Shown: positions 25,887-32,691 of the stretch, piece after piece
Layout: each line of letters opens with the position of its first letter
Position numbering within the stretch: the first letter of the stretch is position 1
Source of the DNA: Microbispora sp. H13382
GTDB lineage: Bacteria > Actinomycetota > Actinomycetes > Streptosporangiales > Streptosporangiaceae
Length of the DNA stretch: 64,000 bases
Assembly: GCF_014161445.1 (NCBI RefSeq)
Contig: NZ_JABBXA010000021.1
Span: 62,001 to 126,000, forward strand
Direction of reading: 5' to 3'
Notes under the pieces: generated by a model
Database searches by the model: none
Seen by the model: only the letters and a program-made list of their open reading frames with translations
Told to the model about the DNA's origin: nothing
Translations under genes and position numbers: made by a program

Positions 25887-27365
25887 ATGACCGAACCCCT
25901 GGTCGTCCGCGTGTCCCGGCGTACGGCCCTGACCGCCGCCGGCGTCGTGACGTTCCTGCTGTGCCTGGCCGGGCTCGTCCCGGCCGGGCCGGCCTCGGCC
26001 GCCGAAGGTCCGCTCGCCGCCGCCTTCACGCGGGCGGCGGCGGACCACGGCGTCCCCCGCGACCTGCTCGTCGCGCTCGCCTACGCCGAGACCCACCTCG
26101 ACGGCCACGACGGCCGGCCGAGCGCGAGTGGCGGCTACGGCGTGGCGCACCTGGTCAGCAACCCCACGGCGCACACCCTGGAGGAGGCGGCGCGGCTCAC
26201 CGGCGCGCCGGTCGCCTCGCTCAGAACCGACGACGCGGCCAACGTCGCGGGCGCGGCGGCCGTGCTGCGCGCCAGGGCCGACGCCCTGGGCCTGGACGCC
26301 GCCGCCCGCGCCGACGCCGGACGCTGGTACACCGCCGTCGCGCGGTACGGCGGGGCGAGCACGCCCGAGGTCGCCCGGCTGTACGCGGACGCCGTCTACG
26401 ACCTGCTGTCGGCCGGGTTCACCGCGCGGACTCCGGCGGGCGAGACGATCACCGTCGCCGCCCGCCCGGTCGCCCCGGACCGGGGAGCCCTCGCGGGCGC
26501 CCGCGACCTGGACCGGCCGGAGAACCGCACGCTCGCCGCGGCGGCCGTCGACTACCCCGGCGCGACGTGGGTGGCGGCCAGCGGCGCCAACTACGCGGTG
26601 TCGAACCGGCCGGCGAGCGACTCGATCGACCGCATCGTCATCCACGTCACGCAGGGCTCGTACGCCGGGACGATCTCCTGGTTCCAGAATCCCGCCGCCC
26701 AGGTGTCGGCGCACTACGTCGTACGGTCCTCCGACGGCGCGGTCACCCAGATGGTGCGGGAGAAGGACCGGGCCTGGCACGCGGGCAACTCCGACTACAA
26801 CCACCACTCGGTGGGCATCGAGCACGAGGGCTACGTGGACGACGCGTCCTGGTTCACCGACGCGATGTACCGCTCGTCGGCCGCCCTCGTCCGCTCCATC
26901 GCCACCCGGTACGGCATCCCCAAGGACCGGTCGCACATCGTGGGGCACAACCAGGTCCCCGGGAGCGACCACACCGATCCCGGGCCGCACTGGGACTGGA
27001 ACAAGTACATGCAGTACGTCACGGGCGGCGGCGGGACCGGCAACCCGTACACGCCCGAGCAGGTGTGCGGCGCCGGCTACTCGGTGATCGACTCGGCCGC
27101 CCTCGGCACGGCGGGCACGGTCTACCTGCTCTACAACTCCGGCGACGGCAACAACTGCGTGGTCACGCTCAAGAAGACGTCACTGGGCACGGCCACGGCG
27201 ACCAGCGCGTACCTGGAGGTCCAGGGCAGGAGCCGGGTGACCGACTCCGGCGACTACGGCTACTACGCCGGACCGGTACGGGCGGCCGCGGCCGGCAAGT
27301 GCGTGAAGTGGGGCGGCAGGGCCGGGTCGTCCGGCTACGACAGCCCCTTCGAGCACTGCGGCTGA
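25887..27365 (+). CDS. Secreted N-acetylmuramoyl-L-alanine amidase with C-terminal spore-associated-protein-like domain
   Basis: 492 codons from ATG 25887. The signal is twin-arginine-like: VSRRTALTAAGVVTFLLCLA. Residues about 40-180 form a helical lysozyme/transglycosylase-like region (HGVPRDLLVALAYAETHLDG, SASGGYGVAHL). The amidase_2/PGRP domain (about 240-375) has IVIHVTQGSYAGTISWF, AHYVVRSSDGAVTQMV, HHSVGIEHEG and HNQVPGSDHTDPGPHWDW, giving the zinc ligands. The last 107 residues are about 90 percent identical, without gaps, to the end of the M23 peptidase just upstream. Probably cleaves stem peptides from glycan in sporulation or wall turnover. Confidence 0.93.
   Translation: MTEPLVVRVSRRTALTAAGVVTFLLCLAGLVPAGPASAAEGPLAAAFTRAAADHGVPRDLLVALAYAETHLDGHDGRPSASGGYGVAHLVSNPTAHTLEEAARLTGAPVASLRTDDAANVAGAAAVLRARADALGLDAAARADAGRWYTAVARYGGASTPEVARLYADAVYDLLSAGFTARTPAGETITVAARPVAPDRGALAGARDLDRPENRTLAAAAVDYPGATWVAASGANYAVSNRPASDSIDRIVIHVTQGSYAGTISWFQNPAAQVSAHYVVRSSDGAVTQMVREKDRAWHAGNSDYNHHSVGIEHEGYVDDASWFTDAMYRSSAALVRSIATRYGIPKDRSHIVGHNQVPGSDHTDPGPHWDWNKYMQYVTGGGGTGNPYTPEQVCGAGYSVIDSAALGTAGTVYLLYNSGDGNNCVVTLKKTSLGTATATSAYLEVQGRSRVTDSGDYGYYAGPVRAAAAGKCVKWGGRAGSSGYDSPFEHCG
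27042..27362 (+). repeat. Duplicated spore-associated-protein-like domain, copy 2
   Basis: Counterpart of 25558-25878, coding the last 107 residues of the amidase. Same length, same reading frame relative to the stop codon, about 90 percent protein identity. Confidence 0.9.
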
Positions 27366-27396
27366 CCGCTTCCTGCACGTGCCGGGAGCATGTTCT

Positions 27397-27428
27397 GGGC
27401 CCTCGCGCGCCGCACCGCGCGGGGGCCC
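27397..27428 (+). terminator. Terminator-like hairpin after the amidase gene
   Basis: GGGCCCTCGCGCG and CGCGCGGGGGCCC pair over 13 positions (one wobble) with a six-base loop, 31 bases after the amidase stop. There is no U-run, as is usual in very GC-rich genomes. Confidence 0.6.
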
Positions 27429-27567
27429 TCGCACCGGAGCTGGGAGATTTCTGAGAGCTTGGGCTCCGTGGGGTGTAGAGCCCGCAGGACGGGCATTAAG
27501 GGCCTGATCCAGCACTCTTCGTGGGCGGCTCATGCCCGCGGGACCCACCCTCACACAGAGGACATCG

Positions 27568-27858
27568 ATGAGCGACCAGCCGCCCGAGTGGGCGAGAAAT
27601 CTTGAGAAAGCGGCCATCGAGGCGGCCAGAGCCGTCGAACGCGCCGGCCGCGCCCTCAGCAAGGCGATGGAGCAGGCACAGCGCACCGCCAAGGCCCAGG
27701 CGGCGATGGCGGCCGCCTACCAGGCGGACCTCGAGGGGCTGGAGAAGGTGCTTCGGGCCCTGCCCGCCGAGCAGGTCAGGGACATCTCGGCGGCCGCGGC
27801 GGTGGTGACGGCGACCGCCGACCAGGTGCTCACCCAGACGCCGAAGGACGACCGCTAG
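27568..27858 (+). CDS. Small helical hypothetical protein
   Basis: 96 codons from ATG 27568 with CAGAGGAC upstream. Almost the whole sequence is predicted helix, rich in Ala, Glu, Arg and Lys (AIEAARAVERAGRALSKAME), with heptad-like spacing that suggests a coiled coil, and ends VLTQTPKDDR. No signal or membrane segment. I do not recognise a family. It stands alone, next to the IS200/IS605-type element. Confidence 0.65.
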   Translation: MSDQPPEWARNLEKAAIEAARAVERAGRALSKAMEQAQRTAKAQAAMAAAYQADLEGLEKVLRALPAEQVRDISAAAAVVTATADQVLTQTPKDDR

Positions 27859-27972
27859 GGCGTACGGGCGGCAGGCGTTCTCCGGCCGGCGAGACCGGCG
27901 CCGGCTGTCCACAGCCTGTGGACGACCGTACGGCCCTTCGGCCGGCTTCTAGTGTCACTCCCTTGACATCCT

Positions 27973-27992
27973 CCCCCTCGTGAACGAGGGGG
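27973..27992 (-). ncRNA. Omega RNA 3' scaffold hairpin (right end of the IS)
   Basis: CCCCCTCG-TGAA-CGAGGGGG is an eight-pair hairpin 95 bases beyond the tnpB stop. In IS605-type elements this end forms the last stem of the omega RNA and the guide is the host sequence immediately beyond (here running down from about 27960). The RNA's 5' end, inside or beyond tnpB, cannot be set from sequence alone. Confidence 0.6.
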
Positions 27993-28087
27993 ATTCCAAC
28001 CGTCGCCGGTCGGGCTTCCTGCTTCACCGCCGGTCGCCCCGTCCGAGAGGATTCTCGTTGAGGTCTTACACCGGCTCCACAGGCGTT

Positions 28088-29219
28088 TCACCTCTCCGCC
28101 AGCCCGGCGGCGAGGATGTTCGTGGCGGCGTTGACGTCCCGATCGTGGACCGCGCCGCAGGCGCATCGCCAGGTCCGGACGTTCAGCGGCATCGAATCGG
28201 CCAGCACCCCGCAGGCCGAGCACAGCTTGGAGGAGGGGAACCACCGGTCCACAACCAGCAACTCCCGCCCGTACCACTGCGCTTTGTACTCCAGCATGGA
28301 CCGCAGGTGTCGCCAGGAGGCGTCGGAGATCGCCCGGGCGAGGCAGTGGTTGCGGACCATGGTGCGGACGGTCAGGTCCTCGATCACGACCGTTTGGTTC
28401 TCACGGACGAGCCGAGTCGAAAGCTTGTGCAGGAAATCCCGGCGGCGGTCGCTGATCCGCGCGTACACGCGGGCGACCCGCAGCCGGGCCTTGGCCCGGT
28501 TGTTCGACCCCTTGACTTTGCGGGACAGCGCCCGCTGCGCCCTGGCCAGGCGCTTGCGGTCGACCCGCTCAAGCCGGGGGATGGCGACCTTGCCGTCCTC
28601 GCCGGTCAGACCGTCGATCGGGCGGGACAGGGCGAGCAGGCTGGTGATTCCCGCGTCCACACCCACCGCGTGCTCGATGGGAGCCATGGGCGGGATTTCC
28701 TCCTCCACGAGGAGGGACACGAACCACCGCCCGGCCGCATCCCGGGAGACGGTCACCGTGGACGGCTCCGCGCCTTCCGGCAGCGGACGCGACCACACGA
28801 TGTCCAGCGGGCCGTCCATCTTCGCCAGCCACAGCCGGCCCTCACGCCAGCGGAACGCGCTGCGGGTGTACTCCGCCGACGCCCGCGACTTCTTGCGCGA
28901 CTTGAACGTGGGATATTTGGCCCGCTGGGCGAAGAAGCTCGCGAACGCCGCCTGCAGATGCCGCAGGGCTTGCTGCAACGGAACGCTGGACACCTCGCCC
29001 AGGAACGCCAGCTCCTCCGTACGCTTCCACGCCGTAAGCATGGCCGAGGACTCCACGTAGGAGACGCGGCGACCCTCGTGGGCGTAGGCGCGGGTCCCGC
29101 TCCTCCAGAGCCTTGTTGTAGACCAGGCGCACACACCCGAACGTCCGGGCAAGCTCACCGGCCTGCTCGGGAGTCGGATAGAAGCGGTACTTGTAGGCCC
29201 GCTTCACGATCCGCGCCAT
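28088..29219 (-). pseudogene. tnpB: RNA-guided nuclease TnpB, one-base frameshift near the N-terminus
   Basis: From ATG 29219 the protein starts MARIVKRAYKYRFYPTPEQ and runs to NKALEER, then shifts frame; the remainder (TRAYAHEGRRVSYVESSAML onward) is intact in the next frame to 28088. The shift is explained by one extra G in GAGCGGGACC near 29096. The RuvC residues are present: Asp in VGVDAGITSLLALS, Glu in VVIEDLTVR, Asp in HDRDVNAATNIL, with zinc-finger cysteines CSACG and CACG. So the catalytic part is good and only the junction is broken. It may be a pseudogene, a programmed frameshift, or a base-calling error in the GGG run. TnpB is an omega-RNA-guided DNA nuclease. Confidence 0.85.
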
Positions 29220-29316
29220 GCCGCACATCATGCCACTCGATCACGGTCAGGACCGCACGTTTGTTCGTACAGCCTGGCGTCGAAACACCTACCCCTGCCC
29301 TACTCCGAAGGGAGCC

Positions 29317-29352
29317 CGATTCCTCCCCCACCTGAAAGCGGGGGTTTCCTCG
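29317..29352 (-). repeat. Orphan IS605/omega-RNA-like end next to dedA
   Basis: On the minus strand this reads GGAAACCCCC, ten bases, GGGGGAGGAATC, matching the layout of the IS right end at 27964-27996 (GGAATCCCCC, ten bases, GGGGGAGGATGTC) in the same orientation. It sits 13 bases upstream of the dedA start. There is no tnpB on its scaffold side, where dedA now lies, so it looks like a relic of another insertion or a detached guide-RNA end. Confidence 0.6.
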
Positions 29353-29364
29353 GACGTTTCTCTC

Positions 29365-30003
29365 ATGAACACGCCAGAAATCGGAGGGATCGCCGGGTGG
29401 GCGATGGAGCTCACCGAAAGCCTGGGCGCGCCGGGCGCCGGTGTCGCGATCGCCCTGGAGAACCTGTTCCCGCCGCTGCCCAGCGAGATCATCCTGCCGC
29501 TGGCGGGGTTCACCGCGTCGCGCGGGGACATGAGCCTGGTCGCCGCCCTCCTGTGGACGACGGTGGGCTCCGTCGTGGGCGCGCTCGCGCTGTACTGCGT
29601 GGGCGCCCTGCTCGGCCGGGAGCGCACGCTGGCCCTCGCGCGGCGCCTGCCGCTGGTCAAGACCGCCGACGTCGAGAAGGCGGAGGCGTGGTTCGACCGG
29701 CACGGTGTGAAGGCGGTGTTCTTCGGGCGGATGATCCCGGTTGTCCGCAGCCTGATATCGGTCCCCGCCGGCGTGGAACGCATGCCGATCGGCACCTTCC
29801 TCCTGTTCACCACGCTCGGCAGCCTGATCTGGAACACCGTGTTCGTGCTGGCGGGTTACCTGCTCGGCGAGAACTGGCACCTCGTCGAGGAGTACACGGG
29901 CATCGTGTCCAAGGTCGTCGTGGCGGCCGTCGTGCTCGTCGTCGTCCGGTTCGTGGCCGTACGGCTGCGAGAACGGCGCGGCCAGCACCGCGACGTCCGC
30001 TGA
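29365..30003 (+). CDS. DedA family membrane protein
   Basis: 212 codons from ATG 29365; longer in-frame versions would begin inside the mobile-element region. DedA/VTT features are clear: ENLFPPLPSEIILPLAGFTA with the membrane-embedded acidic residues, VVGALALYCVGALLGRE, and the arginine motif FFGRMIPVVRSLISVPAG. Such proteins act as phospholipid or undecaprenyl-phosphate flippases or as envelope-homeostasis factors. Its ribosome site is poor and the upstream DNA is occupied by the IS-like end, so its native promoter may have been displaced. Confidence 0.9.
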   Translation: MNTPEIGGIAGWAMELTESLGAPGAGVAIALENLFPPLPSEIILPLAGFTASRGDMSLVAALLWTTVGSVVGALALYCVGALLGRERTLALARRLPLVKTADVEKAEAWFDRHGVKAVFFGRMIPVVRSLISVPAGVERMPIGTFLLFTTLGSLIWNTVFVLAGYLLGENWHLVEEYTGIVSKVVVAAVVLVVVRFVAVRLRERRGQHRDVR

Positions 30004-30027
30004 CCGGCCGCTACCCGCGCGGGCCGG

Positions 30028-30060
30028 CGCGCCGGCCGGGCACGAGACCCGGCCGGCGCG
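30028..30060. terminator. Bidirectional terminator-like hairpin between convergent genes
   Basis: CGCGCCGGCCGGG and CCCGGCCGGCGCG form a perfect 13-pair stem with loop CACGAGA, between the stops of dedA (plus, 30003) and the hydrolase (minus, 30085). Confidence 0.7.
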
Positions 30061-30084
30061 TCGCGGATCACCAGGCGGCCCGCG

Positions 30085-30816
30085 CTAACCCAGATGCCGT
30101 GTGAAGAACCGCAGCGAGCTACCGGTCTCGAACTCGGGGATCTCCCCGTGCTTGCCGGGGTTGGCGTGCAGCGTCTTGTCGGCCGATCCCAGAGCGTCGA
30201 ACAGCGCCAGGCCCCGGGCCCGGGGCACCTGGTCGTCGTCCCACTGGAGCAGGAACCGCACCGGGACGGTGACCCGGGCGGCGGCCTCGGCCAGCCCGTC
30301 CACGCCGTGCAGGCCCAGCACCGCCGCGCGGACCCGGGGTTCCGCGGCGACGAAGGGGAGGCCGAGCCCGCAGCCCATCGACACCCCCCAGTAGCCCACG
30401 GGGCCGGCGCCGACGACGTCGAGTTCCCGCACCGCGGTCAGGACCGCCTGCCATTCCGGGACGGCCTGGCCGGCCAGGAACGTGTGCATGGCGGCGAGTC
30501 GCGGGGCGACGTCCCCACCCGCGACCATGCCGGCCCGCAGCTCGGCCACGACCCGGGCGAACTCCTCGGTTCTCGGCCGATCGCCGTGGCCCGGCGCGTC
30601 GACCGCGACGACCGCGAAACCGCCCTCGGTGACGAAGCGGCGCGCGCGGGCCACGATGCCCGGGGCCTTCTTGTGCTGCCCGCCGCCATGGCCCATCAGG
30701 ATCAGGGGCCGAGCCCCGGCGGCGCCTTCCGGCGTCCACAGCACACCGGGGGTCTCGCCGAGGACGAACAGCTGTTCGGTGACGCCGTCCGACGACGTCT
30801 GGGAGATGAAGCGCAA
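30085..30816 (-). CDS. Alpha/beta hydrolase (dienelactone-hydrolase-like)
   Basis: 243 codons from TTG 30816, the only usable start in frame, so the N-terminus is uncertain. Core features: LILMGHGGGQHKKAPG (oxyanion region), AVDAPGHGDRP, nucleophile elbow GYWGVSMGCGLG, acid in LLQWDDDQVPRARG and a C-terminal GKHGEIP histidine. Substrate unknown; likely a cytoplasmic esterase. It is convergent with dedA and separated from it by a strong hairpin. Confidence 0.85.
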   Translation of the reverse strand: MRFISQTSSDGVTEQLFVLGETPGVLWTPEGAAGARPLILMGHGGGQHKKAPGIVARARRFVTEGGFAVVAVDAPGHGDRPRTEEFARVVAELRAGMVAGGDVAPRLAAMHTFLAGQAVPEWQAVLTAVRELDVVGAGPVGYWGVSMGCGLGLPFVAAEPRVRAAVLGLHGVDGLAEAAARVTVPVRFLLQWDDDQVPRARGLALFDALGSADKTLHANPGKHGEIPEFETGSSLRFFTRHLG

Positions 30817-31039
30817 AGCGTTCCACGCCTTTCGGGATGCCTTCTTCGGGCGCTCCCTAGACCATGCGACGGAGGGAGCCCCGACCTGTCACAGCGTTGA
30901 TCGGTCTCACCTCCTCGGGTCGCAGCGGCGCACGGCGACGCCGAACGTATCACCGGACCGCGCGGAGCTCCCAGTGATTTCCCACCCGCCGGCATCGGCC
31001 GGCCCGCGTACGGCTCCGGCGGCTTCCTTGCCGAGGTGG

Positions 31040-31936
31040 TCAGCGTCCCTGGGCGAGGTCCGCGCGCCTGACCGCGGCGGCCACCGAGACCCAGGCCATG
31101 GCGACCAGCACGCCGACGCACAGGGTGAGGGAGCCGGCCCGGCCGCCGGACATGGCCCAGGCGTTGCCGAGCAGCAGGGCCAGGCCGCTGAGACGGTAGG
31201 CGACGGCGTGCCCGCCCCGCCCCGCGCGGGCGAAGTGGCGGCCGAGGACGAAGCAGGCCGCGATGAGCGCGGTGAAGGCCACCGACCCGGCCGCCATGTG
31301 CAGCATCGCGTGCCAGCTCATCCCGGCCGGGGCTCCCAGCGGGGTGCCCGCGGGGAAGCCGTCCCCCGGGTCCATGACGAAGACCCCGGCCGCCGCGAGT
31401 CCCGCGCCCTCGACGAGCAGCAGCCGGGGCGCCCAGGTCCCTCCGGGGGTGCCGCGCATGGCCCTGCGCAGTCCGATCGCCCCGGCGACCGTCAGGACGG
31501 CGGTGATCCAGAAGGTGCCGATCTGCAGCCAGCCGAGGTCGCCGGTGCTCAGCATGCTCAGCGGGTGACGGAGCAGGTCGAACCCCTCCCGCGTGAACGC
31601 CTGCGCCAGCGAGACGATCCCGAAGACGGGCGTGGTGAGCACGGCGCAGGTGAGCAGCGCACGCGTCGACCTCGTCGAGGCCGCCGCGCCGCGCCGCGCG
31701 ACCGCCGTGCCGCCGTCGCCGCCGCGGGAATCCGTCCCCGCCGGCGCGGTGACGCCGCCGGTCACCCGCACCGCGCGACGGCCGGTGGCGGTCGCGGCCC
31801 GGCCGGCGGTGGGCCGAGCGGCGGACTGAGCGGGGAGCTGGGCGTCGGGCTGAGCGGTGGGCTGCGTGGTGGGCTGCGTGGTGGGCTGGAGGGCGGGCTG
31901 GAGGGCGGGCTGAGCGGTGGGCTGCGTGGTGGTCAT
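31040..31936 (-). CDS. DUF998 family membrane protein with repetitive N-terminal tail
   Basis: 298 codons from ATG 31936 with GAAGGGA upstream. Residues 2-30 are a Thr/Gln/Pro/Ala repeat (QPTTQPTTQPTAQP) encoded by 12-base units, followed by an Arg/Ala/Gly-rich tract; this whole tail precedes the first membrane helix at about 95. The membrane part matches DUF998: RHPLSMLSTGDLGWLQIGTF and VFVMDPGDGFPAGTPLGAP, with about six helices. Same family as 5044-5655 but with the added tail. Function unknown. Confidence 0.83.
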   Translation of the reverse strand: MTTTQPTAQPALQPALQPTTQPTTQPTAQPDAQLPAQSAARPTAGRAATATGRRAVRVTGGVTAPAGTDSRGGDGGTAVARRGAAASTRSTRALLTCAVLTTPVFGIVSLAQAFTREGFDLLRHPLSMLSTGDLGWLQIGTFWITAVLTVAGAIGLRRAMRGTPGGTWAPRLLLVEGAGLAAAGVFVMDPGDGFPAGTPLGAPAGMSWHAMLHMAAGSVAFTALIAACFVLGRHFARAGRGGHAVAYRLSGLALLLGNAWAMSGGRAGSLTLCVGVLVAMAWVSVAAAVRRADLAQGR

Positions 31937-32118
31937 GGCCGTTCCCTTCGTCGGTGTTCGGTCTTCGCCGGTGTTGGGTCTTCGCCGTCCCGGCTTCGGT
32001 GTCCCGGCCGGTACGTCGTCCGGCCTCGCTTACGCGTCGAACGGCCGCCGCGCGCTTCGACCACCTGTCACGTCCGCCCCCTGCTCTCCCCCGCCCACCT
32101 GCGGCGCGAGCCGGTGAC

Positions 32119-32154
32119 GCGCATTCCCTGTCACATGCGCATTCCCTGTCACAT
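32119..32154. repeat. Perfect 18-base tandem repeat
   Basis: GCGCATTCCCTGTCACAT occurs twice back to back (32119-32136, 32137-32154), about 40-75 bases upstream of the predicted -35 of the YCII/sigma operon. An 18-base period is not a whole number of helical turns, so a regulator site is possible but unproven. Confidence 0.65.
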
Positions 32155-32195
32155 CCCGGCGAAGGCCCTGGTCAGGGCGTGCCAGGATCGGAGTC

Positions 32196-32224
32196 CGTCG
32201 ATAACGGCCCCTCCCGTACGACGT
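32196..32224 (+). promoter_or_regulatory. Candidate ECF42 promoter
   Basis: CGTCGA (32196-32201), a 17-base spacer, then CGACGT (32219-32224). ECF42 sigma factors recognise promoters with TGTCGA at -35 and a CGA/TC-type -10 upstream of their DGPF partner genes (published for Streptomyces venezuelae; recalled, not checked). Five of six bases match at -35 and the spacing is right. The first gene, a DGPF protein, starts 69 bases downstream, implying autoregulation. Confidence 0.5.
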
Positions 32225-32292
32225 GTAGGTGACGGCGGGAACCGGCGACCGGCTCCCGCCGGCCACAGGATCAGGAAGAAGGAGAACGACCG

Positions 32293-32643
32293 ATGCGGTT
32301 TCTGATGACCACCAAGGGCACCGACCCGAACCCGGACGCGGCGATGATGGCCGAGATGGGCGCCTTCATCGAGGAGATGACCAGGGCCGGCGTGCTGCTG
32401 GCCACGGGCGGGCTGGAGCCGGGCGGCGTGCGGATGGTCTCCTCCGCAGGCGAGATCACCGTGACGGACGGCCCCTTCACCGAGGCCAAGGAGGCGATCG
32501 TCAGCTTCGCCCTGATCGAGGCTCGGTCCCGCGAGGAGGCCGTGGAACTGGCCCGCCGCTTCTGGCGGATCGTCGGCGACGGCGAGGGCACGGTCCAGCG
32601 GGTGTTCGGCCCCGAGGACGCTCCCGGCCCCGGCCCCCGCTGA
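32293..32643 (+). CDS. YCII-related DGPF-domain protein
   Basis: 116 codons from ATG 32293 with GGAAGAAGGAGAA upstream. Begins MRFLMTTKGTDPNPDAAMMA and contains VTDGPFTEAKEAI, the DGPF motif that names the family, followed by a ferredoxin-like YCII fold with SREEAVELARRF. DGPF proteins are almost always encoded next to ECF42 sigma factors and are their main regulon; their biochemical role is unknown. The sigma-factor gene begins 48 bases downstream. Confidence 0.92.
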   Translation: MRFLMTTKGTDPNPDAAMMAEMGAFIEEMTRAGVLLATGGLEPGGVRMVSSAGEITVTDGPFTEAKEAIVSFALIEARSREEAVELARRFWRIVGDGEGTVQRVFGPEDAPGPGPR

Positions 32644-32691
32644 CGTACGCGCCGGGTTGCGCGGCGGGCGGGCCGGTGCTGTCATCGACCG

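Larger units (their letters stand above)
27961..29320 (-). mobile_element. IS200/IS605-type element carrying tnpB only
   Basis: Contains a tnpB-type gene read on the minus strand with no tnpA. The right end is well marked: downstream of tnpB the strand reads GGAATCCCCCTCGTTCACG, a hairpin with an eight-pair stem (27973-27992), followed by AGGATGTCAAG; this is the usual end of actinobacterial IS605-type elements and the 3' end of the omega RNA scaffold. The left boundary is uncertain (somewhere between 29220 and 29350). Confidence 0.75.
31937..32292. other. Intergenic region with tandem repeats and the ECF42 promoter
   Basis: 356 bases between the divergent DUF998 gene and the DGPF/YCII gene. 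Besides the two features listed separately (18-base tandem repeat, promoter), it holds an imperfect TTCGCCGGTGTT/TTCGGTCTTCGCC repeat near the DUF998 start. No gene seen. Confidence 0.5.

Noticed and set aside
24930-27365. 811-codon reading joining the M23 region and the amidase
   Set aside because: Its first part is the M23 gene in another frame; the amidase starts at ATG 25887 with its own signal peptide.
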